Shown in pieces: positions 7,363 through 14,379 of a DNA stretch of 30,660 nt. The stretch lies in assembly GCA_035552275.1 (NCBI GenBank), contig DASZLR010000074.1, positions 1 to 30,660 of the forward strand, given 5' to 3'. Position numbers and translations under genes: made by a program. A model generated the notes under the pieces. That model worked only from the letters and a program-made list of their open reading frames with translations. It did no database searches and was not told the DNA's origin. Position 1 is the first letter of the stretch, and each line of letters opens with the position of its first letter. Source of the DNA: DASVLX01 sp035552275. Lineage in GTDB: Bacteria > Actinomycetota > Actinomycetes > Mycobacteriales > Pseudonocardiaceae.

Positions 7363-7968
7363 GTGTCGTCAGTTGGGGGACTCGGAGACGAGTTACGGCG
7401 CATCGCCGAGGAACTGCCGCTGGAGTGGTTGGCCACGGCCATGTACTGCTTCGAGGAAGGGCAGGCGCGGTTCGTTCACACCTTGCAGGGCTCGGTCCGG
7501 CCTGAAGCGCGAGAAGCCCTCGCGGCACTGGCACAGCTCGGAGAGACTATCGAGGAAACACAGCGGCTTGTGATTGGTGCGCAGATCCGGATCGTCCAGC
7601 TCGCGGCCAAGTTCGGAGCCGGCGGCACTGAGGTGTCAAGCGATTTGCCAGCGCCAGTTGATTTCGTCGCCAAGTTGGTCGACCGCTTCCGCCGGGCCGC
7701 GAGCAAGACTCCCAAACCGATACCGGTTGGCTGGGCACCAGAGTTGGCGCGCAACAAGAAGGGCGTGGTCTTCCAACGCCCCGGCGCGCCACACAATGCG
7801 GACCTGATCAGAGTCATGGACCCGACGCCCGAACACCCCGGCGGATACATTCGAGTCCACAACAGGTATCGCCAACCGGTCGACGTCCATGGCAAGCCAC
7901 GTTCGGACGATGACACGCATGTCCCGCTCGACTACGACGGCCCTTGGCCCGCTTGGCCGAAAGGATGA
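7363..7968 (+). CDS. Putative small polymorphic-toxin-like effector (helical N-terminus plus toxin-like C-terminus)
   Basis: A 201-residue protein. The GTG at 7363 follows AAGGGG (7351-7356). Residues 1-88 are predicted almost fully helical (ELRRIAEELPLEWLATAMYC, ETIEETQRLVIGAQIRIVQL), resembling the helical N-terminal module seen on small actinomycete effector proteins. A short linker leads to a compact C-terminal domain (about 115-201) with GVVFQRPGAPHNADLIRVMD, PGGYIRVHN, QPVDVHGKP and DTHVPLDYDGPWP. Its Asn, Asp, His and Arg residues look like those of C-terminal nuclease domains of polymorphic toxins. I cannot name the toxin family with certainty. No signal peptide, WXG motif or membrane segment is seen. 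The gene contains a rare TTA codon (Leu11, 7393-7395). The next gene, 5 nt downstream, is immunity-like, which supports the toxin reading. Role and target are inference. Confidence 0.6.
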   Translation: MSSVGGLGDELRRIAEELPLEWLATAMYCFEEGQARFVHTLQGSVRPEAREALAALAQLGETIEETQRLVIGAQIRIVQLAAKFGAGGTEVSSDLPAPVDFVAKLVDRFRRAASKTPKPIPVGWAPELARNKKGVVFQRPGAPHNADLIRVMDPTPEHPGGYIRVHNRYRQPVDVHGKPRSDDDTHVPLDYDGPWPAWPKG

Positions 7969-7973
7969 ACAGC

Positions 7974-8369
7974 ATGGCGATGGTAGAACACGGTGATCGG
8001 TGGTCGTTGTCGGTCGCGGACCCCGAGATCATCCGGCTCTGCTTCGACTACGCCGTAAGTCTCGACATCGGTTTGCCTGAGTCTGGTGTCAATGTTCGCA
8101 TCGAACAGCGCCTTACGTTGCGCCGGCCTGGCAGCGACGAGGTCATCTTGACGCCCGGCCGAGACGGTGTCGGACTCGCGCCAATCCTTGGGCTGTTCGG
8201 CCTGACAGTGGAGCGGTTGGACGCTTTCAAGGACGGACACCTAGAGGTCGATCTGAATGATGGCACGACGCTTCGAGTCCCGTCCCACGATCGCTACGAG
8301 GCATGGATCGTGGCGGGGTCCGATCATGAAATGATCATCTCGCCGCCAGGCGGTGACCCGGTCGGGTAG
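7974..8369 (+). CDS. DUF6188-like protein, putative immunity protein
   Basis: A 131-residue protein with the pattern I recall for DUF6188: FDYAVSLDIG, a VNVRIEQRLTLRR strand, GVGLAPILGLFGLTVERLDA, DGHLEVDLNDGTTLRVP and RYEAWIVAGSDHEMIISPPG. It looks like a small mixed alpha/beta cytoplasmic fold without membrane segments. The ATG at 7974 is chosen for AAGGA (7961-7965). An ATG at 7965 overlaps the previous stop as ATGA but has no room for a ribosome site. Tight coupling right after the toxin-like gene is the classic effector-then-immunity order. The immunity role is inference from position and size; an alternative is a free-standing accessory protein. Confidence 0.7.
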   Translation: MAMVEHGDRWSLSVADPEIIRLCFDYAVSLDIGLPESGVNVRIEQRLTLRRPGSDEVILTPGRDGVGLAPILGLFGLTVERLDAFKDGHLEVDLNDGTTLRVPSHDRYEAWIVAGSDHEMIISPPGGDPVG

Positions 8370-8394
8370 ACCACCCGAGCCCAGCGGTAACGGC

Positions 8395-8439
8395 TCAGCG
8401 CAGAACCGGATGGCGCAGGTGGAGAACCCGGTCGCAGAA
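8395..8439 (-). pseudogene. Remnant of a RibD/DHFR-like gene C-terminus
   Basis: Read on the minus strand this segment ends RVLHLRHPVLR-stop (stop 8397-8395). The intact gene at 8604-9197 ends RVLHLRYPVLR-stop. An exact 18-nt match exists between 8413-8430 and 8622-8639. The coding sequence to the right of about 8439 is replaced by the DUF397 remnant, so only the last 12-15 codons of a paralogous gene survive. Confidence 0.65.
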
Positions 8440-8440
8440 C

Positions 8441-8503
8441 CGGTGCGTGACTCGCAAGAGCCCCGGTCCGACCCTCCGGGTCGCTGTGCCGTCGTTGGTG
8501 CGG
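8441..8503 (+). pseudogene. Decayed DUF397 gene fragment
   Basis: The bases align with the 3' part of the intact DUF397 gene (7201-7264). VRDS is conserved first, then a 2-nt deletion shifts the frame. After it the other frame reads GPTLRVAVPSLVR against GPTLGVAVPTLVR; in that stretch 34 of 39 bases match by eye. The differences include synonymous sites, so this is a scar of a paralogue, not a fresh copy. A short CGACCC-TCC-GGGTCG stem (8469-8483) lies within it. Confidence 0.7.
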
Positions 8504-8603
8504 CACCGAGCCTGCCTTATCAGAACCCGGTAGCGCCCATTAGGCACGGCGCACCACCTTCTTCGCTTCACCGCGCACTGACTCTACGTACCGGTACCGA
8601 CAC

Positions 8604-9197
8604 TTAACGGAGCACGGGATAGCGCAGGTGGAGAACCCGATCGCCGGCGAGGATGGTCGGGTTGTCCAGCTTCACCGGTTTGGTTGCCAGCGAAGCGAAG
8701 TAGGGCACACCCGCGCCCAGCACCACCGGGACCAGATCGACCACGACCTCGTCCACCAACCCGGCGTCCAGGGCCTGTGAGGCGATCTTCCCAGCGGCAA
8801 CGGCGACCGTCCGGTCACCGGCGGCCTTCTTCGCCTGCTCCACCGCGCTCACCACCCCATCCGTCACGAAGGTGAACGGCGCGCTGCCGATGTGCGGCCA
8901 GTCCGTCGGGACGCTGTGCGTCACCACGAAAACCGGCACGTCGAAGGGATGCCGGCCGTCCCAGCCGTTGGTGATGTCGAACAGGCGCCGGCCGACGACG
9001 AGCGTGCCCAACTCGCCACTGATCCCGCGCAGGTATCCGGCGCTGGCGTCGGACAGGTGGAACGTCATGGTGCCGCTTGGGCTCGGCAACTCCACCTCGC
9101 CGTTGTCGTACCAGCCGAAGAGATCGTCGCAACCGTCAGACGGGTCGGCGATGTAGCCGTCGACCGACATCGACGCGTTCGTCACAACCGTGGCCAT
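8604..9197 (-). CDS. RibD C-terminal / dihydrofolate-reductase-like family protein
   Basis: A 197-residue NADPH-type reductase of the RibD-C/DHFR-like superfamily. Visible features are the opening TNASMSVDGYIADPSDGCDD, the VVGRRLFDITNGWDGRHPFD segment, PVFVVTH, a Rossmann-like VAAGKIASQALDAGLVDEVV and the C-terminal LVPVVLGAGVPYFASL. The ATG at 9197 has an optimal AGGAGG 6-7 nt upstream. Members of this stand-alone family are common in actinomycetes and mostly uncharacterised; substrates are unknown, and a genuine folate or riboflavin role should not be assumed. The C-terminal RVLHLRYPVLR is duplicated as a remnant at 8395-8439. The SCP2-like gene lies upstream on the same strand, 74 nt away. 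Confidence 0.85.
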   Translation of the reverse strand: MATVVTNASMSVDGYIADPSDGCDDLFGWYDNGEVELPSPSGTMTFHLSDASAGYLRGISGELGTLVVGRRLFDITNGWDGRHPFDVPVFVVTHSVPTDWPHIGSAPFTFVTDGVVSAVEQAKKAAGDRTVAVAAGKIASQALDAGLVDEVVVDLVPVVLGAGVPYFASLATKPVKLDNPTILAGDRVLHLRYPVLR

Positions 9198-9271
9198 CGT
9201 GACCTCCTCAAGTCCCGAAGATCCGCTGATGCCGGTTATGACACGACGAACCGACGGAACTCATCGGTGCG

Positions 9272-9652
9272 TCACACCCGGACCACCGGCAGCAGGTGCG
9301 AGATGTCCGCGCGGACGCCGGACGCGCTGATCCTGCCCGCCGCGAGCGCGTCCGGCCAGGCCAGTCGGCCGGTCGCCAGCTCAAGCCAGGTGCGCGGATC
9401 GGTCTCGATCACGTTCGGCGGCGTGCCCCGAGTGTGCCGGGGACCGGCGACGCACTGCACGGCCGCGAACGGGGGAACCCGCACCTCGACGCTGTTGCCC
9501 GGTGCGACATCCGGCAGCACCCGCAGGCTCAGTCGCACCGCCGCCGCGAGCACCGCCCGATCGGGTGTGTCCGCCACACCGTCCAGCCAGGGCAGCACCT
9601 CGGCGACGGCCGCGCGCAACTCGTGCGGGTCGACACCACGCCGGGGGGCCAT
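9272..9652 (-). CDS. Sterol-carrier-family (SCP2-like) protein
   Basis: A 126-residue protein with the conserved actinobacterial core RVPPFAAVQC, GPRHTRGTPPNVIETDP, RTWLELATGRLAWPDALAAG and ISASGVRADISHLLPVV, typical of small proteins annotated as sterol carrier family. SCP2 folds bind hydrophobic ligands; the ligand here is unknown. The ATG at 9652 is chosen because longer versions would run into the divergent GH15 gene 40 bp away. No Shine-Dalgarno is present. Instead TACGCT (9666-9661) lies 8 nt before the ATG, as in a leaderless transcript. Predicted soluble and cytoplasmic. Confidence in the family name is good, in function low. Confidence 0.8.
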   Translation of the reverse strand: MAPRRGVDPHELRAAVAEVLPWLDGVADTPDRAVLAAAVRLSLRVLPDVAPGNSVEVRVPPFAAVQCVAGPRHTRGTPPNVIETDPRTWLELATGRLAWPDALAAGRISASGVRADISHLLPVVRV

Positions 9653-9692
9653 AGCTGCCCAGCGTAGATCGGTATGCGGATAGCCTCGCCGG
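9653..9692. promoter_or_regulatory. 40-bp divergent promoter region with two leaderless-type -10 boxes
   Basis: Only 40 bp separate the two divergent start codons. For the plus-strand GH15 gene, TAGCCT at 9681-9686 is followed by 6 nt and the GTG at 9693. For the minus-strand gene, TACGCT (plus-strand AGCGTA, 9661-9666) is followed by 8 nt and the ATG at 9652. Neither start has a Shine-Dalgarno, so both mRNAs probably begin at or next to the start codon. Confidence 0.55.
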
Positions 9693-11567
9693 GTGGACAC
9701 CGAAGGGGATTCCGGCATCGACTCCGGTCCAGGCCCGATCGAGGACTACGCGCTGCTGTCCGACCTGCGCACCGCCGCCCTGGTCGGCATCGACGGCTCG
9801 ATCGACTGGTTCTGCATCCCCCGATTCAGCGGGCATTCGTGCTTCTCCCGGATTCTCGGCAACGACGAGCACGGCCACTGGCGCATCGCGCCCACCGGCG
9901 AGGTCAAGGACACCCGCCGTTGGTACCGCGAGGGATCGATGGTGTTGGAGACGGAGTTCGTCACCGACACCGGCGTCATCCGCCTCATCGATTTCATGCC
10001 CCCGCAGGAGAATCACCACGACTTCACCGACCAGCCGCGGATCGTGCGGATCGTGGAGGGGGTCACTGGTGCGGTCGAGATGCGGTTGCGTTGGGTCGTC
10101 CGGTTCGCCTACGCCGACGCGGTGCCCTGGGTGCGGCGGATGCGCACGCACGACAACGACCACATCCTCGCGCTGGCCGGCCCGCGCGCCGTCACTCTTC
10201 GGGGTGATCCACTGCCGGAGGCCGTGCCGGACCGGCAGGTGCACGAGGCGGTTTTCACCGTGGACGCCGGCCAGCGGCTGTCCTGGGTGATGGAATACCT
10301 GCCCAACCACGACGAGCAGCCCCCGCCGGTGGATCCCGACGTCGACCTGCGCACCGCCGAGCGGTTCTGGCGCGAGTGGTCCGGCCGGTTCGTCTACGAG
10401 GGTCCGCACGCCGAGACCGTGCACCGGTCGCTGATCACGCTGAAGGCGCTCACCTACGCGCCGACCGGCGGCATCGTCGCCGCGCCGACCACCTCGCTGC
10501 CGGAAACCCCTGGCGGTGAACGTAACTGGGACTACCGGTACTGCTGGCTGCGCGATGCCACGCTGACCCTGTTGGCGTTCGACAACTTCGGCTATCTCGC
10601 CGAGGCCGAGGCGTGGCGGCGCTGGCTGGTCCGCTCCGTCGCCGGATCGCCGGCCGACATGCAGATCATGTACGGGCTGCGCGGTGAGCGTCACCTGATC
10701 GAGTGGGAGGCGGACTGGTTGCCCGGCTACCAGGGCGCGCGGCCGGTGCGAATCGGCAACGCCGCGTACCGCCAGGTCCAGCTCGACGTGTACGGCGAGG
10801 TGATGGACGCGCTGCACCTGGCCCGCGAGCGCGGGATAACGGAAACCCCGGAATCGTGGGCGATCCAGCGCGGCATCATCACCCACCTGTGCCAGATCTG
10901 GCGGGAGCCGGATTCCGGGCTGTGGGAGGTTCGCGGCGAGGGCCGCCATTTCACCCACAGCCGAGTGATGGTGTGGGTGGCGTTCGACCGGGCCGTTCGC
11001 GCGGCCGAGGAAGACAAGCTGCCCGGCCCGGTTGAGCAGTGGCGGGACATCCGCGACGAGATCCACCAGGAAGTGCTGGACCAGGGCTACAACACCGAGA
11101 TCGGCGCGTTTACCCAGTACTACGGCGGCACCGAACTGGACGCGGCCACCCTGCTCATGCCGGCGGTCGGCTTCCTGCCCGGCACCGATCCGCGGGTGAA
11201 GTCCACAGTGGAGGCGATCGGCCGGGAACTCAAGCACGGCGACCTGATCGACCGCTACTCCACCACCGCGCAACACTCCGATGTGGACGGACTGAGCGGC
11301 AAGGAGGGAGCGTTCCTGGTCTGCTCGTTCTGGTACGTCGACGCGCTGGCGATGTGCGGCCGGCAGGACGAGGCCGAGTCGATGTTCGCCCGATTGTTGG
11401 CGCTGGTCAACGATGTCGGCCTACTCGCCGAGGAATACGACCCGGCGACCGGGCGCTTTCTCGGCAATTTCCCGCAGGCGTTCAGCCATCTCGGCCTGGT
11501 GAACAGCGCGGCCGTGCTGTACGGCGGGCACACCCGCGACGAACGCAGCCGGCGCAACGGCCGTTAG
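9693..11567 (+). CDS. Glycoside hydrolase family 15 (trehalase / glucoamylase-type)
   Basis: A 624-residue GH15 enzyme, inverting hydrolysis of alpha-glucosidic bonds. Mycobacterial relatives are trehalases (family knowledge). The N-terminal beta-sandwich domain opens IEDYALLSDLRTAALVGIDG and SIDWFCIPRF. The (alpha/alpha)6 catalytic domain contains GERNWDYRYCWLRDATL and IGNAAYRQVQLDVYGEVMDAL. GLWEVRGEGRHFTHSRVMVW holds the likely general acid Glu412, and LLAEEYDPATGRFLGNFPQA the likely general base among Glu580/581. No signal peptide, so cytoplasmic, which favours trehalose or a maltooligosaccharide over extracellular starch. The GTG start follows a leaderless-type TAGCCT. The stop overlaps the convergent small gene by 3 nt. 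Confidence 0.9.
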   Translation: MDTEGDSGIDSGPGPIEDYALLSDLRTAALVGIDGSIDWFCIPRFSGHSCFSRILGNDEHGHWRIAPTGEVKDTRRWYREGSMVLETEFVTDTGVIRLIDFMPPQENHHDFTDQPRIVRIVEGVTGAVEMRLRWVVRFAYADAVPWVRRMRTHDNDHILALAGPRAVTLRGDPLPEAVPDRQVHEAVFTVDAGQRLSWVMEYLPNHDEQPPPVDPDVDLRTAERFWREWSGRFVYEGPHAETVHRSLITLKALTYAPTGGIVAAPTTSLPETPGGERNWDYRYCWLRDATLTLLAFDNFGYLAEAEAWRRWLVRSVAGSPADMQIMYGLRGERHLIEWEADWLPGYQGARPVRIGNAAYRQVQLDVYGEVMDALHLARERGITETPESWAIQRGIITHLCQIWREPDSGLWEVRGEGRHFTHSRVMVWVAFDRAVRAAEEDKLPGPVEQWRDIRDEIHQEVLDQGYNTEIGAFTQYYGGTELDAATLLMPAVGFLPGTDPRVKSTVEAIGRELKHGDLIDRYSTTAQHSDVDGLSGKEGAFLVCSFWYVDALAMCGRQDEAESMFARLLALVNDVGLLAEEYDPATGRFLGNFPQAFSHLGLVNSAAVLYGGHTRDERSRRNGR

Positions 11568-11974
11568 CTCTGGTCCTCGGGGGATTCGCGGGACCGACGC
11601 AGTTGTTCGGCCAGGTCCGGATCGACGTCGGCGACCTCGGCGTAGGCCACCCCGCCGGGCGCCTCCGGATCTTCCCGCACGCTGATGCCCTCGTCCGGGA
11701 TCGGGAACTCGATCTTGGCGGCCAGCCGGGCCATGCCAGCCATTTCGGTGTACATCCGCAGTTCCTGTTCCATGCCCGGCCGAGATCCGGGTTCGATGTC
11801 CGCCATCCGCTCGCGCAGTCGCGCCGCCCGCTCGTCCAGCTCGGCCGCGCTGTCGGTGAACTCCAACTGCTGCCGGCGGACCCGCTCGTCCCAGTCGTCC
11901 ATCTGGTGCCGCAGCGTCGGCGGCAACTCGCTGTCGGCTCCATCGGCGCTGCCGCCCCCACCCGTGCCGCCCAT
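11564..11974 (-). CDS. Small helical protein following the GGDEF-EAL gene, unknown function
   Basis: A 136-residue protein. After a glycine-rich N-terminus (MGGTGGGGSADG) the core is strongly helical and charged (RHQMDDWDERVRRQQLEF, DSAAELDERAARLRERM), with a probable short coiled coil. The tail is acidic (EVADVDPDLAEQLRR, SPEDQS). No membrane segment and no known family is recognised. The ATG at 11974 lies 10 nt after the stop of the GGDEF-EAL gene; a GTG at 11983 lies even closer. Either way translation is coupled, which suggests a partner of the c-di-GMP enzyme (inference). It converges on the GH15 gene with a 3-nt overlap of stop codons and no terminator between. Confidence 0.7.
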   Translation of the reverse strand: MGGTGGGGSADGADSELPPTLRHQMDDWDERVRRQQLEFTDSAAELDERAARLRERMADIEPGSRPGMEQELRMYTEMAGMARLAAKIEFPIPDEGISVREDPEAPGGVAYAEVADVDPDLAEQLRRSRESPEDQS

Positions 11975-11984
11975 GCCGACCACG

Positions 11985-14243
11985 TTATCCGGCGGAGAGC
12001 AATCGGTCGATCGCATCGGGGGGACCGGGCCGGGCGAACAGCCAGCCCTGGCCGGAGTCACAGCCGATTCGCCGCAGCCGGTCCGCCTGCGCGGTGGTCT
12101 CCACGCCCTCGGCGGTGACGGTCAGCTCCAGCGCGTGCGCCAGCGACACCAGCGTCTTCACGATTTTCGCGTCGATCGGGTCGGTCTCGCCCTCGGCCTG
12201 CAAACCCTCGATGAACGAACCGGCGATCTTCAGCTCGCGAACCGGAAGATGCCGCAGGTAGGCGAGATTGGAGTAGCCGGTGCCGAAATCGTCGATGGCG
12301 ATCCGGATGCCCATCTCGTCCAGCGTGCGCAGCGCGTCCAGCGGCCCGTCGTCGGCCACGCCCATGATCGCGCTCTCGGTGACCTCCAGTTGGAGTTTCC
12401 GTGGCGGCAAACCGGTTTCGGCGAGGATCGCGCGCACGTCGGACACCAGGTTCGGCTCGCGTGACTGCCGCACCGCCAGGTTCACACTGACGAAGGGCGC
12501 CCGCTCGCCGAAGCGGTCCAGCCAGTCGCGCGCCTGGACGCACGCGGCGCGCAGGATCCACCGGCCCAGCGGCACGATCAGCCCGGTCTCCTCGGCCAGC
12601 TCGATGAACCGGTCCGGGGGCAGCCGGCCGAACACCGGATGCTGCCAGCGCACCAGGGCCTCGACGCCGGTGATCCGCTCGTCGGACATCCGCACCAGCG
12701 GCTGGTAGTCGACGTAGAACTCCTCGCGTTCCATGGCCGCCGGCATCGCCGCGGACAGGGTGAACCGGGCGACCTCGTGCGCGTTGCGCTCCGGGTTGTA
12801 GGCCGCCCACCGGGCCCGGCCGTCGGACTTCGCCCAGTACTGGGTGATGTCGGCGTCGCGCATCAGGTCGGCGGCGGTGTCGGCGTTGATCGCCCGCTCC
12901 ACCACGCCCAGGCTGGCCGACACGGACAGCTCGTGGCCGCCGATGCGGACCGGCGGCGCCAGCGTGACCTGCACCGTCTCGGCGATCGCGGTCATGTCGT
13001 CCACCGATCCGGTGTCCGCGGCCAGCACCACGAACTCGTCGCCACCCATTCGGGCGACAAGCCGGCCCGGACCGGCGATGGCGGTGTCCAGCCGGCGGGC
13101 CACCGCGACCAGCAACTGGTCGCCGACGTCGTGACCGAGGCTGTCGTTGATCATCTTGAAGCCGTCGAGGTCGAGGTAGCACAGGCCGACCCGCTTCGGG
13201 CCGGAACCGTCGTTCGTCCCGGCGAACGCCTCGTCCAGCCGTTCCAGGAAGAGCATCCGGTTGGGCAGCCCCGTCAGTGGATCGTGAGTTGCCTGGTAGC
13301 GCAGCCGCTCGCGCAGCGCCCGCTGCTCGGTGACGTCCTCGATCATCGCCACCAGGTACTGCGGCTGGCCGTCGTCGGCACGCACCAGCGAGGCGGTGAT
13401 GGTGGCCCACGCCCAGCCGCCGTCCGGCCGGTGCAGCCGCTTCTCGATCTGGTAATGATCGAGCTCACCCCGACGCATCTGCTCCCAGGTCTCCCACCGG
13501 CCGCGCTCGGCGTCCTCCGGGATGATGTAGTCGCGGACGTGGCCGTGCACGGCCTGCTCCCGGGTCATCCCGGTCATCCGCAGCAGCGCGTCGTTGACGT
13601 CCAGCACCCGGCCGGTCATGTCGGCGATGCCGATGCCGGTCGCCACATCGGTGAACATCGCGCGGAACTTCGTCTCGCTGGACCGCAGCGCGACCTCGGC
13701 CTCGTCCCGGGCCTGCAACACGGCCGCGCTGATCGCCTCCTGCTCGGCGAGGGTGTTCTCGCGCAGCGCCTGCGCATAGCCGGCGGCCAGCGCGCCCTGC
13801 ATCCGCGCCACCCGCGTCGCCAGTCCGGTCGAGGCCAGGTCGAATTCAGGCAGCTCAAGTCGAGACAGATCAAGATCGGCCAGCAGCCGCTCGCCGATCA
13901 CCGACACCGACTTCTCCAGCGTCGACACCGTGGTGAAGTGACAGCCGACCAAGGCCGCGCCGGCCCGTCGGGCGGGTTCGTCGGTGAACGGCTCGGACAG
14001 CAGCGATTCGATCAGCTCGCCGGTCAGCCCGTTCAGTAAGTCGACCACTTCCGCGCCGCTCATCGGCACGTAGCTGGTGCCGGCGATCGCGGCGGACCAC
14101 ACCCGGGCGAAGGAGTGCACGACCGACACTCCGCCCGGCTCGACGCCGCTGTCCAGGCGGAGGGTCACGGTGTCCGCTCTACGACGGGCCGGGGTGGTCA
14201 TGGCACCCAGCCAGCCGCGCGGCGGGCCAGGGGGACCGGACAT
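11985..14243 (-). CDS. PAS-GGDEF-EAL bifunctional c-di-GMP turnover protein
   Basis: A 752-residue cytoplasmic protein. Residues 1-185 form a helical N-terminal region with no family I can name. A PAS domain spans about 187-308 (TKFRAMFTDVATGIGIADMT, ending EDVTEQRALRERL). A GGDEF domain (about 318-480) has an intact MGGDEF at 399-404 but no RxxD I-site before it. An EAL domain (about 500-745) has EALVRW (Glu528), Asn588, Glu623, Asp651-Asp652, Lys672, Glu712 and Gln732. The Asp normally found in the K-[IL]-D motif is Ala674 (LKIAGSF). The PAS-GGDEF-EAL order resembles Streptomyces RmdA (family knowledge). The start is uncertain: ATG 14243, or ATG 14201 (MTTPARR), both with weak ribosome sites. 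TATGCT on the minus strand (14303-14298) could be the -10. Confidence 0.92.
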   Translation of the reverse strand: MSGPPGPPRGWLGAMTTPARRRADTVTLRLDSGVEPGGVSVVHSFARVWSAAIAGTSYVPMSGAEVVDLLNGLTGELIESLLSEPFTDEPARRAGAALVGCHFTTVSTLEKSVSVIGERLLADLDLSRLELPEFDLASTGLATRVARMQGALAAGYAQALRENTLAEQEAISAAVLQARDEAEVALRSSETKFRAMFTDVATGIGIADMTGRVLDVNDALLRMTGMTREQAVHGHVRDYIIPEDAERGRWETWEQMRRGELDHYQIEKRLHRPDGGWAWATITASLVRADDGQPQYLVAMIEDVTEQRALRERLRYQATHDPLTGLPNRMLFLERLDEAFAGTNDGSGPKRVGLCYLDLDGFKMINDSLGHDVGDQLLVAVARRLDTAIAGPGRLVARMGGDEFVVLAADTGSVDDMTAIAETVQVTLAPPVRIGGHELSVSASLGVVERAINADTAADLMRDADITQYWAKSDGRARWAAYNPERNAHEVARFTLSAAMPAAMEREEFYVDYQPLVRMSDERITGVEALVRWQHPVFGRLPPDRFIELAEETGLIVPLGRWILRAACVQARDWLDRFGERAPFVSVNLAVRQSREPNLVSDVRAILAETGLPPRKLQLEVTESAIMGVADDGPLDALRTLDEMGIRIAIDDFGTGYSNLAYLRHLPVRELKIAGSFIEGLQAEGETDPIDAKIVKTLVSLAHALELTVTAEGVETTAQADRLRRIGCDSGQGWLFARPGPPDAIDRLLSAG

Positions 14244-14297
14244 CCTCGCACCGCGCTGCTCCCTTCACTCCCCGCAGCCGTACCCACAACAGTCGCG

Positions 14298-14325
14298 AGC
14301 ATACGTCCAGACGTGTGACAACACG
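14298..14325 (-). promoter_or_regulatory. Candidate promoter and operator of the GGDEF-EAL gene
   Basis: TATGCT (minus strand, 14303-14298) would start transcription about 48 nt before the ATG at 14243. Just upstream is a small inverted repeat CGTGT-GACA-ACACG (14312-14325) overlapping the expected -35 area, where no good -35 hexamer is seen. The remaining bases of the 136-nt gap to gadB show no gene or terminator. Confidence 0.35.
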
Positions 14326-14379
14326 AATGCTCTTTCCGCGAACCGTGCGTTACGAAATCGTCGGTTACCGCCAAGTGGG

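Noticed and set aside
8353..8607. 84-aa open frame after the immunity-like gene
   Set aside because: It reads through the RibD-end and DUF397 remnants in a wrong frame, has no ribosome site and no protein-like pattern.
8413..8639. Attachment-site pair of an integrated element (18-nt direct repeat at 8413 and 8622)
   Set aside because: The repeats are explained by homologous gene C-termini (RVLHLRxPVLR), and no integrase lies between or near them.
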